From NCBI RefSeq assembly GCF_040361435.1, contig NZ_APNL01000006.1:163256-227255 (forward strand): a stretch of 64,000 bases of DNA. The letters run 5' to 3'. The notes beneath the pieces are model-generated. The model was not told the origin of the DNA and did no database searches. It saw only the letters and a program-made list of their open reading frames with translations. Position 1 is the stretch's first letter. The number at the start of each line of letters is the position of its first letter. The position numbers and the translations under genes are program-made. Positions 25,584 to 33,936 of this stretch are shown in pieces. The DNA is from Salinisphaera sp002433465. Lineage in GTDB: Bacteria; Pseudomonadota; Gammaproteobacteria; Nevskiales; Salinisphaeraceae.

Positions 25584-26402
25584 ATGAGCGTGCCGGTGGC
25601 TGATCAACAATCCCCCGTTTTCGACGAATCCCGTCTGGCCCGTCTGCGTATCGTGCTGGTCGGCGCCCAGCATCCGGGCAATATCGGGGCCGCGGCGCGG
25701 GCGATGAAAGTCATGGGGCTGCACGACCTTGCGCTGGTCGCGCCCGAGCGTTATCCGGACCCGGAAGCGTTGGCACGCGCCTCGGGCGCGGATGACGTGC
25801 TCGAAGCCGCGAAGGTGTACGACACGCTGGAAGAGGCGATTGGTGACTGCACGCTGGCCATTGGCGCGAGCGCGCGTCGGCGGCATATGCATTGGCCGCT
25901 GGTGGATGCCCGCACTGCCGCGGTGCGCGCGATAGAGCTTGCCCAGGATCAAAATGTGGCGCTGGTGTTCGGACGCGAGCGCAGCGGGCTGGAAAACGCG
26001 GAGCTGGATCTGTGCCAGCTGCATCTGCAGGTGCCGACCAACCCCGAGTATCGCTCGCTCAATCTCGCTGCGGCGGTGCAGGTCGTGGCGTACGAACTGC
26101 GCATGGCCGCCGGTGACGCGCCCGAAGCCGAGCCGGCGCACGAGCCGGTGACCACCGCCGATATGGAAGGGCTTTTCGGCCACTGGCAGGACGTGCTCGG
26201 CGCCAGCGGCTTTCTGGATACGGCCAATCCCGGCCATCTCATGCGGCGACTGCGCCGACTGTTCAATCGAGCGGCGCCGGATCGTATCGAGGTGAATATC
26301 CTGCGTGGCGCGCTGCGCTCGCTGGATCCGCGCCGACGCCCGCTGCGCGGTGCGATTGGCAATGACGATGACACGCGCGACGACTCGGCACTTGATCCCT
26401 AG
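25584..26402 (+). CDS. trmJ: tRNA (cytidine/uridine-2'-O-)-methyltransferase TrmJ
   Basis: A 272-residue SPOUT methyltransferase modifying position 32 of several tRNAs. The knot motifs are VLVGAQHPGNIGAAARAMK, LVFGRERSGLENAEL and LNLAAAVQVVAYELRMA; the C-terminal helical dimer domain contains HLMRRLRRLFNRA and ends near ILRGALRSLD. The ATG at 25584 matches the family N-terminus better than the upstream frame start at 25530. Confidence 0.94.
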   Translation: MSVPVADQQSPVFDESRLARLRIVLVGAQHPGNIGAAARAMKVMGLHDLALVAPERYPDPEALARASGADDVLEAAKVYDTLEEAIGDCTLAIGASARRRHMHWPLVDARTAAVRAIELAQDQNVALVFGRERSGLENAELDLCQLHLQVPTNPEYRSLNLAAAVQVVAYELRMAAGDAPEAEPAHEPVTTADMEGLFGHWQDVLGASGFLDTANPGHLMRRLRRLFNRAAPDRIEVNILRGALRSLDPRRRPLRGAIGNDDDTRDDSALDP

Positions 26403-26514
26403 CGTATAAACCCGAAATAGTGCATATCGCAGGAATAATGCTCGACCGGCACGAGGATATCGGCATGCATCCACATCGAAATAACGACGGGCGCCTCCAG
26501 GCGCGGAGCATCTC

Positions 26515-27240
26515 ATGATCTCGCGCATGCGTGAGGACATCCACACCATCTTCGAGCGCGACCCGGCCGCGCGTAGCGTGTGGGAGGTGATCTTTTCTTA
26601 TCCGGGCCTGCATGCGCTGTGGTGGCACCGGCTGGCGCACTGGTGCTGGACGCATCGGCTGACCTGGCTGGGCCGTTTCGTATCGCATATCTCGCGCTGG
26701 CTGACCGGGATCGAGATTCATCCGGGCGTGACCATTGGCCGGCGTTTTTTCATCGACCACGGCTTTGGTGTGGTCATCGGCGAAACCACCATCATCGGCG
26801 ACGATGTCACCCTCTATCAGGGCGTGACCCTGGGTGGCACGAGCTGGAACCCCGGCAAGCGCCACCCCACGCTGGAAAACGATGTCGTGGTCGGCGCCGG
26901 CGCGAAAGTGCTGGGCCCGTTCACGGTGGGCACCGGCGCTCGCATCGGCTCCAACGCAGTGGTGGTCAAGGAAGTGCCGCCCGGCTGCACCGCGGTCGGC
27001 GTGCCGGCCAAGCTGGTCAAGTGCAAGAACGCCACGCCGGCCGACCGGCGCCGTGAAACCGCCGATCGAATCGGTTTTTCCACCTATGGCGTATCTCAGG
27101 ACATGCCAGACCCGGTCGCCACCGGCATCGATGCGATGCTCGACCATATCGATTCGCTCGAGCGCCGCCAGGACGAACTGGAATCGCTGACCAAACGTCT
27201 GTCCGAGCAGCTGGCCGAGCGCCAGACCGACAAGGTCTGA
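26515..27240 (+). CDS. cysE: Serine O-acetyltransferase
   Basis: A 241-residue enzyme making O-acetylserine, the precursor of cysteine. The N-terminal helical part (1-60) leads to the left-handed beta helix of hexapeptide repeats: GIEIHPGVTIGRRFFIDHG, VIGETTIIGDDVTLYQGVTLGG, DVVVGAGAKVLGPF, VPAKLVK. It is the short form often encoded near iscS. It lies directly before two cysteine desulfurases, linking cysteine synthesis to sulfur mobilisation. In many relatives iscR occupies this position; no iscR is seen. Confidence 0.93.
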   Translation: MISRMREDIHTIFERDPAARSVWEVIFSYPGLHALWWHRLAHWCWTHRLTWLGRFVSHISRWLTGIEIHPGVTIGRRFFIDHGFGVVIGETTIIGDDVTLYQGVTLGGTSWNPGKRHPTLENDVVVGAGAKVLGPFTVGTGARIGSNAVVVKEVPPGCTAVGVPAKLVKCKNATPADRRRETADRIGFSTYGVSQDMPDPVATGIDAMLDHIDSLERRQDELESLTKRLSEQLAERQTDKV

Positions 27241-27289
27241 GCGCGACGGGCGTTTTCCGACCAAAGCGCGGCAGAGGCCGCGAGCCGTC

Positions 27290-28453
27290 ATGACGATTTA
27301 TTTCGATCACAACGCGACCACACCGCTACATCCGGAGGTCTTCGAGGCGATGCGCCCGTGGTTGACCGAACGCCACGGCAATGCCTCGTCGCTGCACCGC
27401 GCCGGGCGTGAAGCCCGGGCCGCCGTCGATGCCGCGCGGGGCCAGGTCGCCGACTGCGTCAACGCGCATCCGTCTCAGGTCATCTTCACGGCCGGCGGCA
27501 CCGAGGCCGACAACATGGCGCTCAAGGGCGTTGCCGCCATGCGTGCGCCGGGGCGGATGCTGATTTCGCCGATCGAACATCCGGCCATCACCGACGCCGC
27601 GGGGGCGCTGGAGCGCGACGGCTGGCGTATCGATCGGGTCGCGGTCGATGGCCAGGGCCGGGTCGACCTCGCCGACCTGAAACATCAGCTCGACGACGGC
27701 GACGTCGCGCTGGTGTCGATCATGGTCGCCAATAACGAAACCGGCGTGCTCCAGGACATGCCTGCGATCGCGCGCCTCGTACGCGCGGCCGGTGCCTGGC
27801 TGCATACCGATGCGGTACAGGCGATGGGCAAGCTGGATTTCGATTTTGCCGCCAGCGGCGCGCACTGCGCGAGCCTGTCGTCGCACAAGATCCAGGGCCC
27901 CAAAGGCGTGGGCGCATTGATCGTGGACAAGCATATGGACATGGCGCCGCTGGTGCATGGCGGCGGCCACGAGCAGGGCCTGCGTTCGGGCAGCTACAAC
28001 GTGGCGGGCATCGTCGGCTTCGGCGCGGCGGCCGCGCGCCTGATGAACCAGCGCACATCGGAAATCGCGCATATGCGCGATCTGCGCGAGCAGCTGGAAA
28101 TCGGGCTCGACGCCATGCCCGGTATCACCCGGTTTTCGGCGCAAGCCGAACGGCTGGCGAATACCTGCCAGTTCGCGGTGGCCGGCTACGACGGCGAGGG
28201 GCTGCTCATGCTGCTCGACCGCGAGGATATCGCGGTGTCCTCGGGCTCGGCCTGCGCGGCGGGCACGGGCGAGCCCAGCCCGGTACTGCTGGCCATGGGC
28301 ATCGCCCCGGATGTGGCTCAGGGCGCCATTCGGGTCAGCCTCGGTCCGCAGAACACGCTGGCGGAAATCCAGCAGTTTCTGCTCGCTCTGGGTCGCCTGG
28401 CAGACGGCGGCGGTGCCATGCCGGGGCGTATCAGCGCCTCCGTGATGGGATGA
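27290..28453 (+). CDS. Cysteine desulfurase (IscS/NifS family), copy 1
   Basis: A 387-residue PLP enzyme that takes sulfur from cysteine as a persulfide. The PLP lysine lies in SLSSHKIQGPKGVGAL, the cofactor region is NNETGVLQDM and HTDAVQAMGK, and the persulfide-forming Cys is in SSGSACAAGTGEPS within the extended loop typical of group I enzymes. It overlaps copy 2 by ATGA. Whether this or copy 2 is the true IscS is unclear. Confidence 0.92.
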   Translation: MTIYFDHNATTPLHPEVFEAMRPWLTERHGNASSLHRAGREARAAVDAARGQVADCVNAHPSQVIFTAGGTEADNMALKGVAAMRAPGRMLISPIEHPAITDAAGALERDGWRIDRVAVDGQGRVDLADLKHQLDDGDVALVSIMVANNETGVLQDMPAIARLVRAAGAWLHTDAVQAMGKLDFDFAASGAHCASLSSHKIQGPKGVGALIVDKHMDMAPLVHGGGHEQGLRSGSYNVAGIVGFGAAAARLMNQRTSEIAHMRDLREQLEIGLDAMPGITRFSAQAERLANTCQFAVAGYDGEGLLMLLDREDIAVSSGSACAAGTGEPSPVLLAMGIAPDVAQGAIRVSLGPQNTLAEIQQFLLALGRLADGGGAMPGRISASVMG

Positions 28454-29616
28454 CTACGACGGATTCGACGATCTATCTCGATCATGCCGCCACCGCGCCG
28501 TTGTCGCCGGGCGTGATCGAAATCATGCAGCAGGCGCTGGTGGCCACGGATGCGAACCCGGCATCACCGCACGGGCCCGGTCGCGACGCCGCGCGGCTGA
28601 TCGATGCCGCGGCCGAAGACCTGGCCCGGCTGATCAATGCGCAGGTAAAGGATCTGGTCTGGACCTCGGGCGCCACGGAGTCGATCAACCTCGCGCTCAA
28701 GGGCACGGCCGCGTTTGGCGGTGCCGACACCCATATTGTGAGCGTGGTCACCGAGCACAGCGCCACTCTCGATACGCTCGCGTGGCTGGAGAAACACGGC
28801 ACGCGGGTGACGCGGCTGGCGGTTCAGGCGGATGGGCGTATCGATCTCGACGCGCTCGAGGCAGCGCTCGCAGACGGCGCGACGCTGGTTTCCATCATGC
28901 ACGTGAACAACGAAACCGGAGTGATTCAGGATATTGCCGCCGTGGGCGAGCGCTGCAACGCACACGGCGTGGCCCTGCATGTGGATGCGGCCCAGAGCCT
29001 TGGGCGGCTGGTCATCGACGTGAAGGCCATGAATATCGCCCTGCTGTCGCTTTCTGCGCACAAGATCGGCGGGCCCAAGGGCATCGGGGCGCTGTACGTG
29101 CGCCCCCGCACCGGCCTGGCGGCCCAGCTGCACGGCGGCGGCCAGCAGCGCGGGCTGCGTTCCGGCACGCTGGCGACGCATCAGATCGCCGGGTTCGGTG
29201 CGGCGGCGGCTCATGTCGCAGCGATCCGCGATAGCGAACAAAAGCGCCTCGCGGTACTGCGCGAACATCTGGCCGACGCGCTTGCCGGCATTGATGGCGT
29301 TGTAAGAAACGGCGCGCCGGCCCATACGGCTGCGGCGTTTCTCAACGTCAGCGTTGCCGGCGTGCACGGCGATGCGCTGCTCATGGGGCTGACTGCCGGT
29401 ACGCCCGCGCTGGCGGTATCGTCCGGGGCTGCCTGCAGCGCGGCCAAGGGTCAGTCGTCGTACGTGCTGCGCGCCATGGGGCGTACGCCGCGTCAGGCCG
29501 GGGCAAGTATTCGTTTTACGCTGGGCGTATCGACCACGCTGGCACAGGTCGAGGCCGCCGCGAATCGATTCATCGACGAGGTGATGCGTCTGCGGCGTAT
29601 CGCGGACGCGGCATGA
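28450..29616 (+). CDS. Cysteine desulfurase (IscS/NifS family), copy 2
   Basis: A 388-residue paralog of the preceding gene, translationally coupled to it and to the next. Motifs: SLSAHKIGGPKGIGAL (PLP lysine), NNETGVIQDI, HVDAAQSLGR, and SSGAACSAAKGQSS (catalytic Cys), with the IscS-like FLNVSVAGVHGDALL. All residues needed for activity appear intact. The two copies differ enough (for example in the Cys loop) to suggest an old duplication with specialised partners rather than a fresh one. Confidence 0.92.
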   Translation: MTTTDSTIYLDHAATAPLSPGVIEIMQQALVATDANPASPHGPGRDAARLIDAAAEDLARLINAQVKDLVWTSGATESINLALKGTAAFGGADTHIVSVVTEHSATLDTLAWLEKHGTRVTRLAVQADGRIDLDALEAALADGATLVSIMHVNNETGVIQDIAAVGERCNAHGVALHVDAAQSLGRLVIDVKAMNIALLSLSAHKIGGPKGIGALYVRPRTGLAAQLHGGGQQRGLRSGTLATHQIAGFGAAAAHVAAIRDSEQKRLAVLREHLADALAGIDGVVRNGAPAHTAAAFLNVSVAGVHGDALLMGLTAGTPALAVSSGAACSAAKGQSSYVLRAMGRTPRQAGASIRFTLGVSTTLAQVEAAANRFIDEVMRLRRIADAA

Positions 29617-29999
29617 GGCAGCCGGCAGTGCCGGTCTGGCAGGCGCGATTTTTAAGGCCGCAGCACGCGTTGGCGGATTGTGTCATCATGCAATGGCAAG
29701 GTTCCGGGCGTGCCGATACGCCGGCAGCGGACGCGCATTGCCGGCTCTTTCTGGCAGCGCAGGGCGAGGCCGGCTCGGAATATATCGCGCAGGCAGCGTT
29801 CGCGGTGTTCGGCCCGCCGGTGGCGATTGCCTGCGCGGACTGGGCCTGCGAATGGTTGCAGGGCCGAACGATCGAGACGGCACGAAGTCTTAATAGCAAG
29901 GATTTTGACAAGGCCCTGTGCCTGGCGCCCGCCGAACGCTATGCCGCGCTGTTGGTGCTCGACGCACTCAACGCAGCGCTGGCGGACTGGGGCCCCTAG
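29613..29999 (+). CDS. IscU/NifU-like protein lacking the cysteine ligands
   Basis: A 128-residue protein that aligns with the IscU scaffold: FAVFGPPVAIACADWACEWLQGRTIETA matches the region FKTYGCGSAIASSSLVTEWVKGKSLDEA of E. coli IscU, and ERYAALLVLDALNAALADW matches its C-terminal helix. The Fe-S ligand cysteines are replaced (Pro for the YGCG Cys, Ala for the KIHCS Cys, and Ala in place of the PACGD Cys), so it should not assemble a cluster in the known way. It overlaps copy 2 of the desulfurase by ATGA, suggesting that it partners that enzyme. Assignment rests on my reading of the alignment. Confidence 0.65.
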   Translation: MRQPAVPVWQARFLRPQHALADCVIMQWQGSGRADTPAADAHCRLFLAAQGEAGSEYIAQAAFAVFGPPVAIACADWACEWLQGRTIETARSLNSKDFDKALCLAPAERYAALLVLDALNAALADWGP

Positions 30000-30032
30000 A
30001 ACAATGCTTGGTTTATCTGGGATGATGAGCTC

Positions 30033-30380
30033 ATGAGTGAAACGCTAGTCGAACCCGAAGAGATCACGCTGACGCCGGCCGCGGCCGAGCGCATCAAAAA
30101 CCAGCTGTCCAAGCGCGGCAGCGGTATCGGGCTGCGCGTGGGTGTGCGCAAGTCCGGTTGCAGCGGTTATATGTACACCATGGACTACGCCGACGAAATC
30201 GGCGCCGAGGACGACGTCTTCGAAGGCTACGGTGCCAAAGTGGTGGTCAATCGCAAGCATCTGCCGGTCCTCAAGGGCACCACGCTGGATTTTCGGTCGG
30301 AAGGGCTTAACCGCATGTTTCGGTTCGAAAACCCCCACGCCAAGAACGCCTGCGGTTGCGGCGAGTCGTTCACCGTATAG
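30033..30380 (+). CDS. A-type Fe-S carrier (IscA/ErpA family)
   Basis: A 115-residue HesB-domain protein that receives and delivers iron-sulfur clusters. The three ligand cysteines are at residues 43 (SGCSGYMY), 107 and 109 (ACGCGESF). It closes the cysE-desulfurase-desulfurase-scaffold-like cluster, 33 bases downstream of the scaffold-like gene. IscA, ErpA and SufA are hard to separate by sequence alone, so no symbol is given. Confidence 0.92.
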   Translation: MSETLVEPEEITLTPAAAERIKNQLSKRGSGIGLRVGVRKSGCSGYMYTMDYADEIGAEDDVFEGYGAKVVVNRKHLPVLKGTTLDFRSEGLNRMFRFENPHAKNACGCGESFTV

Positions 30381-30399
30381 CGCCTCGAACGCGGTCCGC

Positions 30400-30429
30400 C
30401 TGACAAGCCGCGCTTCCAAACGCTACAAT
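30400..30429 (+). promoter_or_regulatory. Candidate sigma-70 promoter for ndk
   Basis: CTGACA (30400-30405) and TACAAT (30424-30429) with an 18-base spacer, about 77 bases before the ndk ATG. Close to consensus in both boxes; assigned by inspection only. Confidence 0.5.
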
Positions 30430-30506
30430 GGGAGGTTAGCTTTCGCACCAGCGCGCTGCTGGCGCGACGTTTTTAATCGATTTTGTAGTTCCATTAGGGA
30501 GAACCC

Positions 30507-30932
30507 ATGGCCGTTGAGCGCACCCTGTCCATCATCAAGCCCGATGCCGTCGCCAAGAACGTAATCGGCGAGATTCTCAGCCGGTTCGAGAAGGCCGACC
30601 TGCGCATCATCGGCGCGCGTATGGTGCAGCTGTCCCGAGAGGACGCAGAAAAATTCTATGCCGTGCACTCCGAGCGTGGCTTCTTCAACGACCTGGTGTC
30701 GTTCATGATCTCCGGTCCGGTCATGGTGCAGGCGCTTGAAGGCGAGAACGCCATCGCCAAGAACCGCGACCTGATGGGCGCGACCAACCCCAAGGAAGCC
30801 GAAGCCGGCACCATCCGCGGCGATTTCGCCGAATCCATCGACGCCAACGCCGTACACGGCTCGGACGCGCCGGAAACCGCGGAACAGGAAATCGCTTTCT
30901 TCTTCGGGCAGGACGGCCTCTGCCCGCGCTAG
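30507..30932 (+). CDS. ndk: Nucleoside diphosphate kinase
   Basis: A 141-residue kinase balancing NTP pools by a phosphohistidine mechanism. The active-site His is residue 117 in NAVHGSDAPETA; ERTLSIIKPDAV and MGATNPKEAEAGTIRGDFA are conserved. A TAGGGAGAA ribosome site precedes the ATG. It precedes rlmN, a common gammaproteobacterial order. Confidence 0.97.
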   Translation: MAVERTLSIIKPDAVAKNVIGEILSRFEKADLRIIGARMVQLSREDAEKFYAVHSERGFFNDLVSFMISGPVMVQALEGENAIAKNRDLMGATNPKEAEAGTIRGDFAESIDANAVHGSDAPETAEQEIAFFFGQDGLCPR

Positions 30933-30954
30933 TTCGCAACCGCGCTATTCGCTC

Positions 30955-32136
30955 ATGAGTACGATCGTCAGCGACACCACCGACACTGCCACAACGCCGG
31001 CCAAAACCGCGCGCGTGAACCTGTTCGGTCTGGATCGCGAGGCCATGTCGGCCTTTTTTCGTGAACATGGCGAATCCGCGTTTCGGGCCAAGCAGGTCAT
31101 GCAGTGGATCTATGCCCGCGGCGTGACCGACTTTTCGGCGATGACGGATCTGTCCAAGGCGCTGCGTGAGCGTCTGCCCGACATCGCCGAGATTCGGCCG
31201 CCGGCCAAGATCCGCGAGCAGAAAGCCAGCGATGGCACCCGCAAATGGCTGCTCGCGGTGACCGAGGATCTGGACCCGGACAATGCCATCGAGGCGGTCT
31301 ATATCCCCGAAGCCGATCGCGCGACGCTGTGTATTTCGTCGCAGATTGGCTGCGCGCTGGATTGTTCGTTCTGTGCCACGGGCAAGCAGGGGCTCAACCG
31401 CAACCTGACCACCGCCGAAATCGTCGGTCAGGTGTGGATGGCCGAGCATGACCTGCGTGCCCAGGGCATGGTGCACGGCGAGCGGGCACTCTCGAACATC
31501 GTGTTCATGGGCATGGGCGAGCCGCTGGCCAACTACCGAGCGGTGGTGCCGGCGATTCGCATCCTGCTCGACGACTACGGCTTTGGCCTGTCGAAACGGC
31601 GGGTTACGGTGTCGACTTCGGGTATGGTGCCGTTTATGGATCGCCTGCGAGAAGAAGTCGATGTTGCCCTGGCCGTGTCGCTGCATGCGCCCACCGACGC
31701 GCTGCGCGACGAGCTCGTGCCGATCAATCGCAAGTATCCGCTGGCCGAGCTGATGGGCGCCTGCGATCGCTATGTCGAAGGCAAGCAGCGTCGTGCCCAC
31801 GTCGTCTACGAATACGTGCTGCTCAACGGCGTGAACGACAACCCCGAGCAGGCGCGCGGGCTGGTCAAACTGCTGGCCGATCGACCGGCCAAGATCAACC
31901 TCATCCCGTTCAACGCGTTTGAAGGCAGCGGCTACAGCCGGCCCGACGAAGCCCGTATTCGCCAGTTTCAGGACATCCTTCACAACAAGGGACTGCGTAC
32001 GACGGTGCGGCGCACCCGCGGCGACGATATCGACGCGGCCTGCGGCCAGCTGGTCGGGCGCGTACGCAGCAAGCAGAAGCGCCATTTTCGCGACGTGCCG
32101 ATACGGGTCGAGAGCAAACGGGCCACACCGGTATGA
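30955..32136 (+). CDS. rlmN: 23S rRNA/tRNA adenine-C2 methyltransferase RlmN
   Basis: A 393-residue radical-SAM enzyme that methylates A2503 of 23S rRNA and A37 of some tRNAs. The cluster motif CALDCSFC gives cysteines 133, 137 and 140; NIVFMGMGEPLANY and VSTSGMVPFMDRL follow, and a C-terminal Cys sits in IDAACGQL. It overlaps pilF by ATGA. Confidence 0.96.
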   Translation: MSTIVSDTTDTATTPAKTARVNLFGLDREAMSAFFREHGESAFRAKQVMQWIYARGVTDFSAMTDLSKALRERLPDIAEIRPPAKIREQKASDGTRKWLLAVTEDLDPDNAIEAVYIPEADRATLCISSQIGCALDCSFCATGKQGLNRNLTTAEIVGQVWMAEHDLRAQGMVHGERALSNIVFMGMGEPLANYRAVVPAIRILLDDYGFGLSKRRVTVSTSGMVPFMDRLREEVDVALAVSLHAPTDALRDELVPINRKYPLAELMGACDRYVEGKQRRAHVVYEYVLLNGVNDNPEQARGLVKLLADRPAKINLIPFNAFEGSGYSRPDEARIRQFQDILHNKGLRTTVRRTRGDDIDAACGQLVGRVRSKQKRHFRDVPIRVESKRATPV

Positions 32137-32885
32137 GCAGGCTGCGTTCGGGGGCGGTTATCGCGCTGCTGTCCGTGCTCGTAGCGTTGGCCGGTTGTGC
32201 CGGTGGCAAAAACGCCGTCGACAACCAGCGTGCGGCAGAAGCCAATGCCAGCCTGGGCGCCGATTTCCTGCGCAAGCAGGACAACGAGAATGCCCTGTCG
32301 CGTTTCAAGCGCGCCCTGGATTACGACAGCAGCAATACGACCGCGAACTGGGGCATGGCCATCGTCAGCGAGCGCGTTGGCGAGGACGAGGACGCGAAAC
32401 GCTACTACGAAAAAACGCTCGGCCTGCAGCCGAATGCGGCGATCTACAACAGCTATGCGGCGTTCCTGTGCAAGCAGGGCGACGTTGATCGCGCCGTTCG
32501 CTATTTCGAACGCTCGGCAAACGACGAGCGCTATCCGGGGCGTGCGGATGCCATGGCCAACGCCGGGCTGTGCCTGCACCGAGCGGGGCAGGCGAAGAGC
32601 GCCGAGCAGCATTATCGCCAGGCGCTCGCCATGGATTCAGAGCAGCTCACGGCACTTACGGGTATGGCCCGGCTGCAGTTCGAGCAGGGCGATTTCCTGC
32701 GTGCCCGGGCCTTCAACGAACGCGCCGACGGCGTCGCCCAGCTCGACGCCGATCAGCTGCTGCTGGCCGCGCGCATAGAACTCGCGCTCGGCGATCGCGA
32801 TGCGGCCGCAGCCTATATCGAGCGCCATAATGCCCGCGAACCAAGTGCGACGTTGTCGCTGCGCCAACTGGAGCAATCGCGCTGA
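32133..32885 (+). CDS. pilF: Type IV pilus biogenesis TPR lipoprotein PilF/PilW
   Basis: A 250-residue outer-membrane lipoprotein (lipobox ALAGC, Cys22) made of tetratricopeptide repeats (for example NALSRFKRALDYDSSNTTANW, YNSYAAFLCKQGDVDRAVRYF). PilF pilots assembly of the PilQ secretin. Located between rlmN and rodZ as in many gammaproteobacteria, with overlaps on both sides; no other pilus genes are in the window. Confidence 0.9.
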   Translation: MSRLRSGAVIALLSVLVALAGCAGGKNAVDNQRAAEANASLGADFLRKQDNENALSRFKRALDYDSSNTTANWGMAIVSERVGEDEDAKRYYEKTLGLQPNAAIYNSYAAFLCKQGDVDRAVRYFERSANDERYPGRADAMANAGLCLHRAGQAKSAEQHYRQALAMDSEQLTALTGMARLQFEQGDFLRARAFNERADGVAQLDADQLLLAARIELALGDRDAAAAYIERHNAREPSATLSLRQLEQSR

Positions 32886-33919
32886 TGAACGAACCGACAC
32901 AGTCTTCCGAAGAACAGGCAGGCGAGCGCGCCGGCCGTAGCCGTTCGGACATGCAATCGCCGGGCGAGATTCTGCGCGAAGGACGGCTTGCCCACGACTG
33001 GTCCGTAGAGGACCTCTGCGCGGAAACCAAGCTGTCCGAGAAAGCCGTCCATGCGCTGGAAAACAACCAGTTCGATGAGCTCTCGCAGCCCATCTTCGCC
33101 GGCGGCTACTATCGTCAGTGCGCCAAGGTGCTGGATATCGACACTGAGCGCATGATGGCGGCCTATGCCGCCTGGGGCGGCAAGAAAACCTCGTCGGCCA
33201 CGGCACAGCCGGCCGCGGTGGAAGTGGTGCCGCAGGACGTCACGCCGCCGAACTGGCGCGCCTTCGGCGCGATCGGCGTGGTGGTGCTGCTCGCCGTGGT
33301 CGGCGCGGTGTTTATCTTCATGCCCGACGCCGATCTGCCCGACGAAAACGGCGCCGCCAGCGGCACCGGCACCGCCGGTATTTCCGAAAGCACGCAACGC
33401 CCGACGGTGGGCAGCGGCAACAGCAGTGCGACCGGCGGCGGCATGCCCCGCAGCTCGCGTGATTCCGGCACCAGCCTGCGCGTATCGCCGGGTACCGGCG
33501 CCTCCGGCAACGGCATGCGCTCCGGCAGCGATGCGCCCGCCGGGTCTGCGGGCGCCAGCACCGGTCAGCGCATGGGCGGGCGCAACGTCAACGACACGCT
33601 CGGCATTGACCGCGAAGCCGAGCGCCGTGAGCGCGAGCAGGCGCCGCCGCCGCAGCCGCAGGTGGCTGCCAATCATCTGGTGGTGACCTTTACCGACCGC
33701 TCCTGGGTGGATATTCGCGATGCCAGCGGGTCGCGTCTGCTCACCGGCATTTACGATGCCGGCGACAGCCGCGAGTTCGATGGCGAAGCGCCGTATCGGA
33801 TCACGCTCGGCTATGCGCCGGGGGTTTCCATGACGATCGGCGGCGAAGACGTCGACGTCAAGTCGCAGACCACCAGCAACAGCACCGCCCGACTGACCGT
33901 CGAAGCCCGCGACAGCTAA
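32885..33919 (+). CDS. rodZ: Cytoskeletal protein RodZ
   Basis: A 344-residue bitopic protein linking MreB to the elongation machinery. An N-terminal helix-turn-helix of the RodZ type (about 25-95, PGEILREGRLAHDWSVEDLCAETKLS) is followed by one transmembrane helix (about 124-143), a long Gly/Ser/Thr-rich periplasmic linker (about 150-255) and a C-terminal beta domain with FTDRSWVDIRDASG. The ATG overlaps the pilF stop (TGATG). Confidence 0.93.
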   Translation: MNEPTQSSEEQAGERAGRSRSDMQSPGEILREGRLAHDWSVEDLCAETKLSEKAVHALENNQFDELSQPIFAGGYYRQCAKVLDIDTERMMAAYAAWGGKKTSSATAQPAAVEVVPQDVTPPNWRAFGAIGVVVLLAVVGAVFIFMPDADLPDENGAASGTGTAGISESTQRPTVGSGNSSATGGGMPRSSRDSGTSLRVSPGTGASGNGMRSGSDAPAGSAGASTGQRMGGRNVNDTLGIDREAERREREQAPPPQPQVAANHLVVTFTDRSWVDIRDASGSRLLTGIYDAGDSREFDGEAPYRITLGYAPGVSMTIGGEDVDVKSQTTSNSTARLTVEARDS

Positions 33920-33936
33920 AGAAGTTCGTTCGATCC

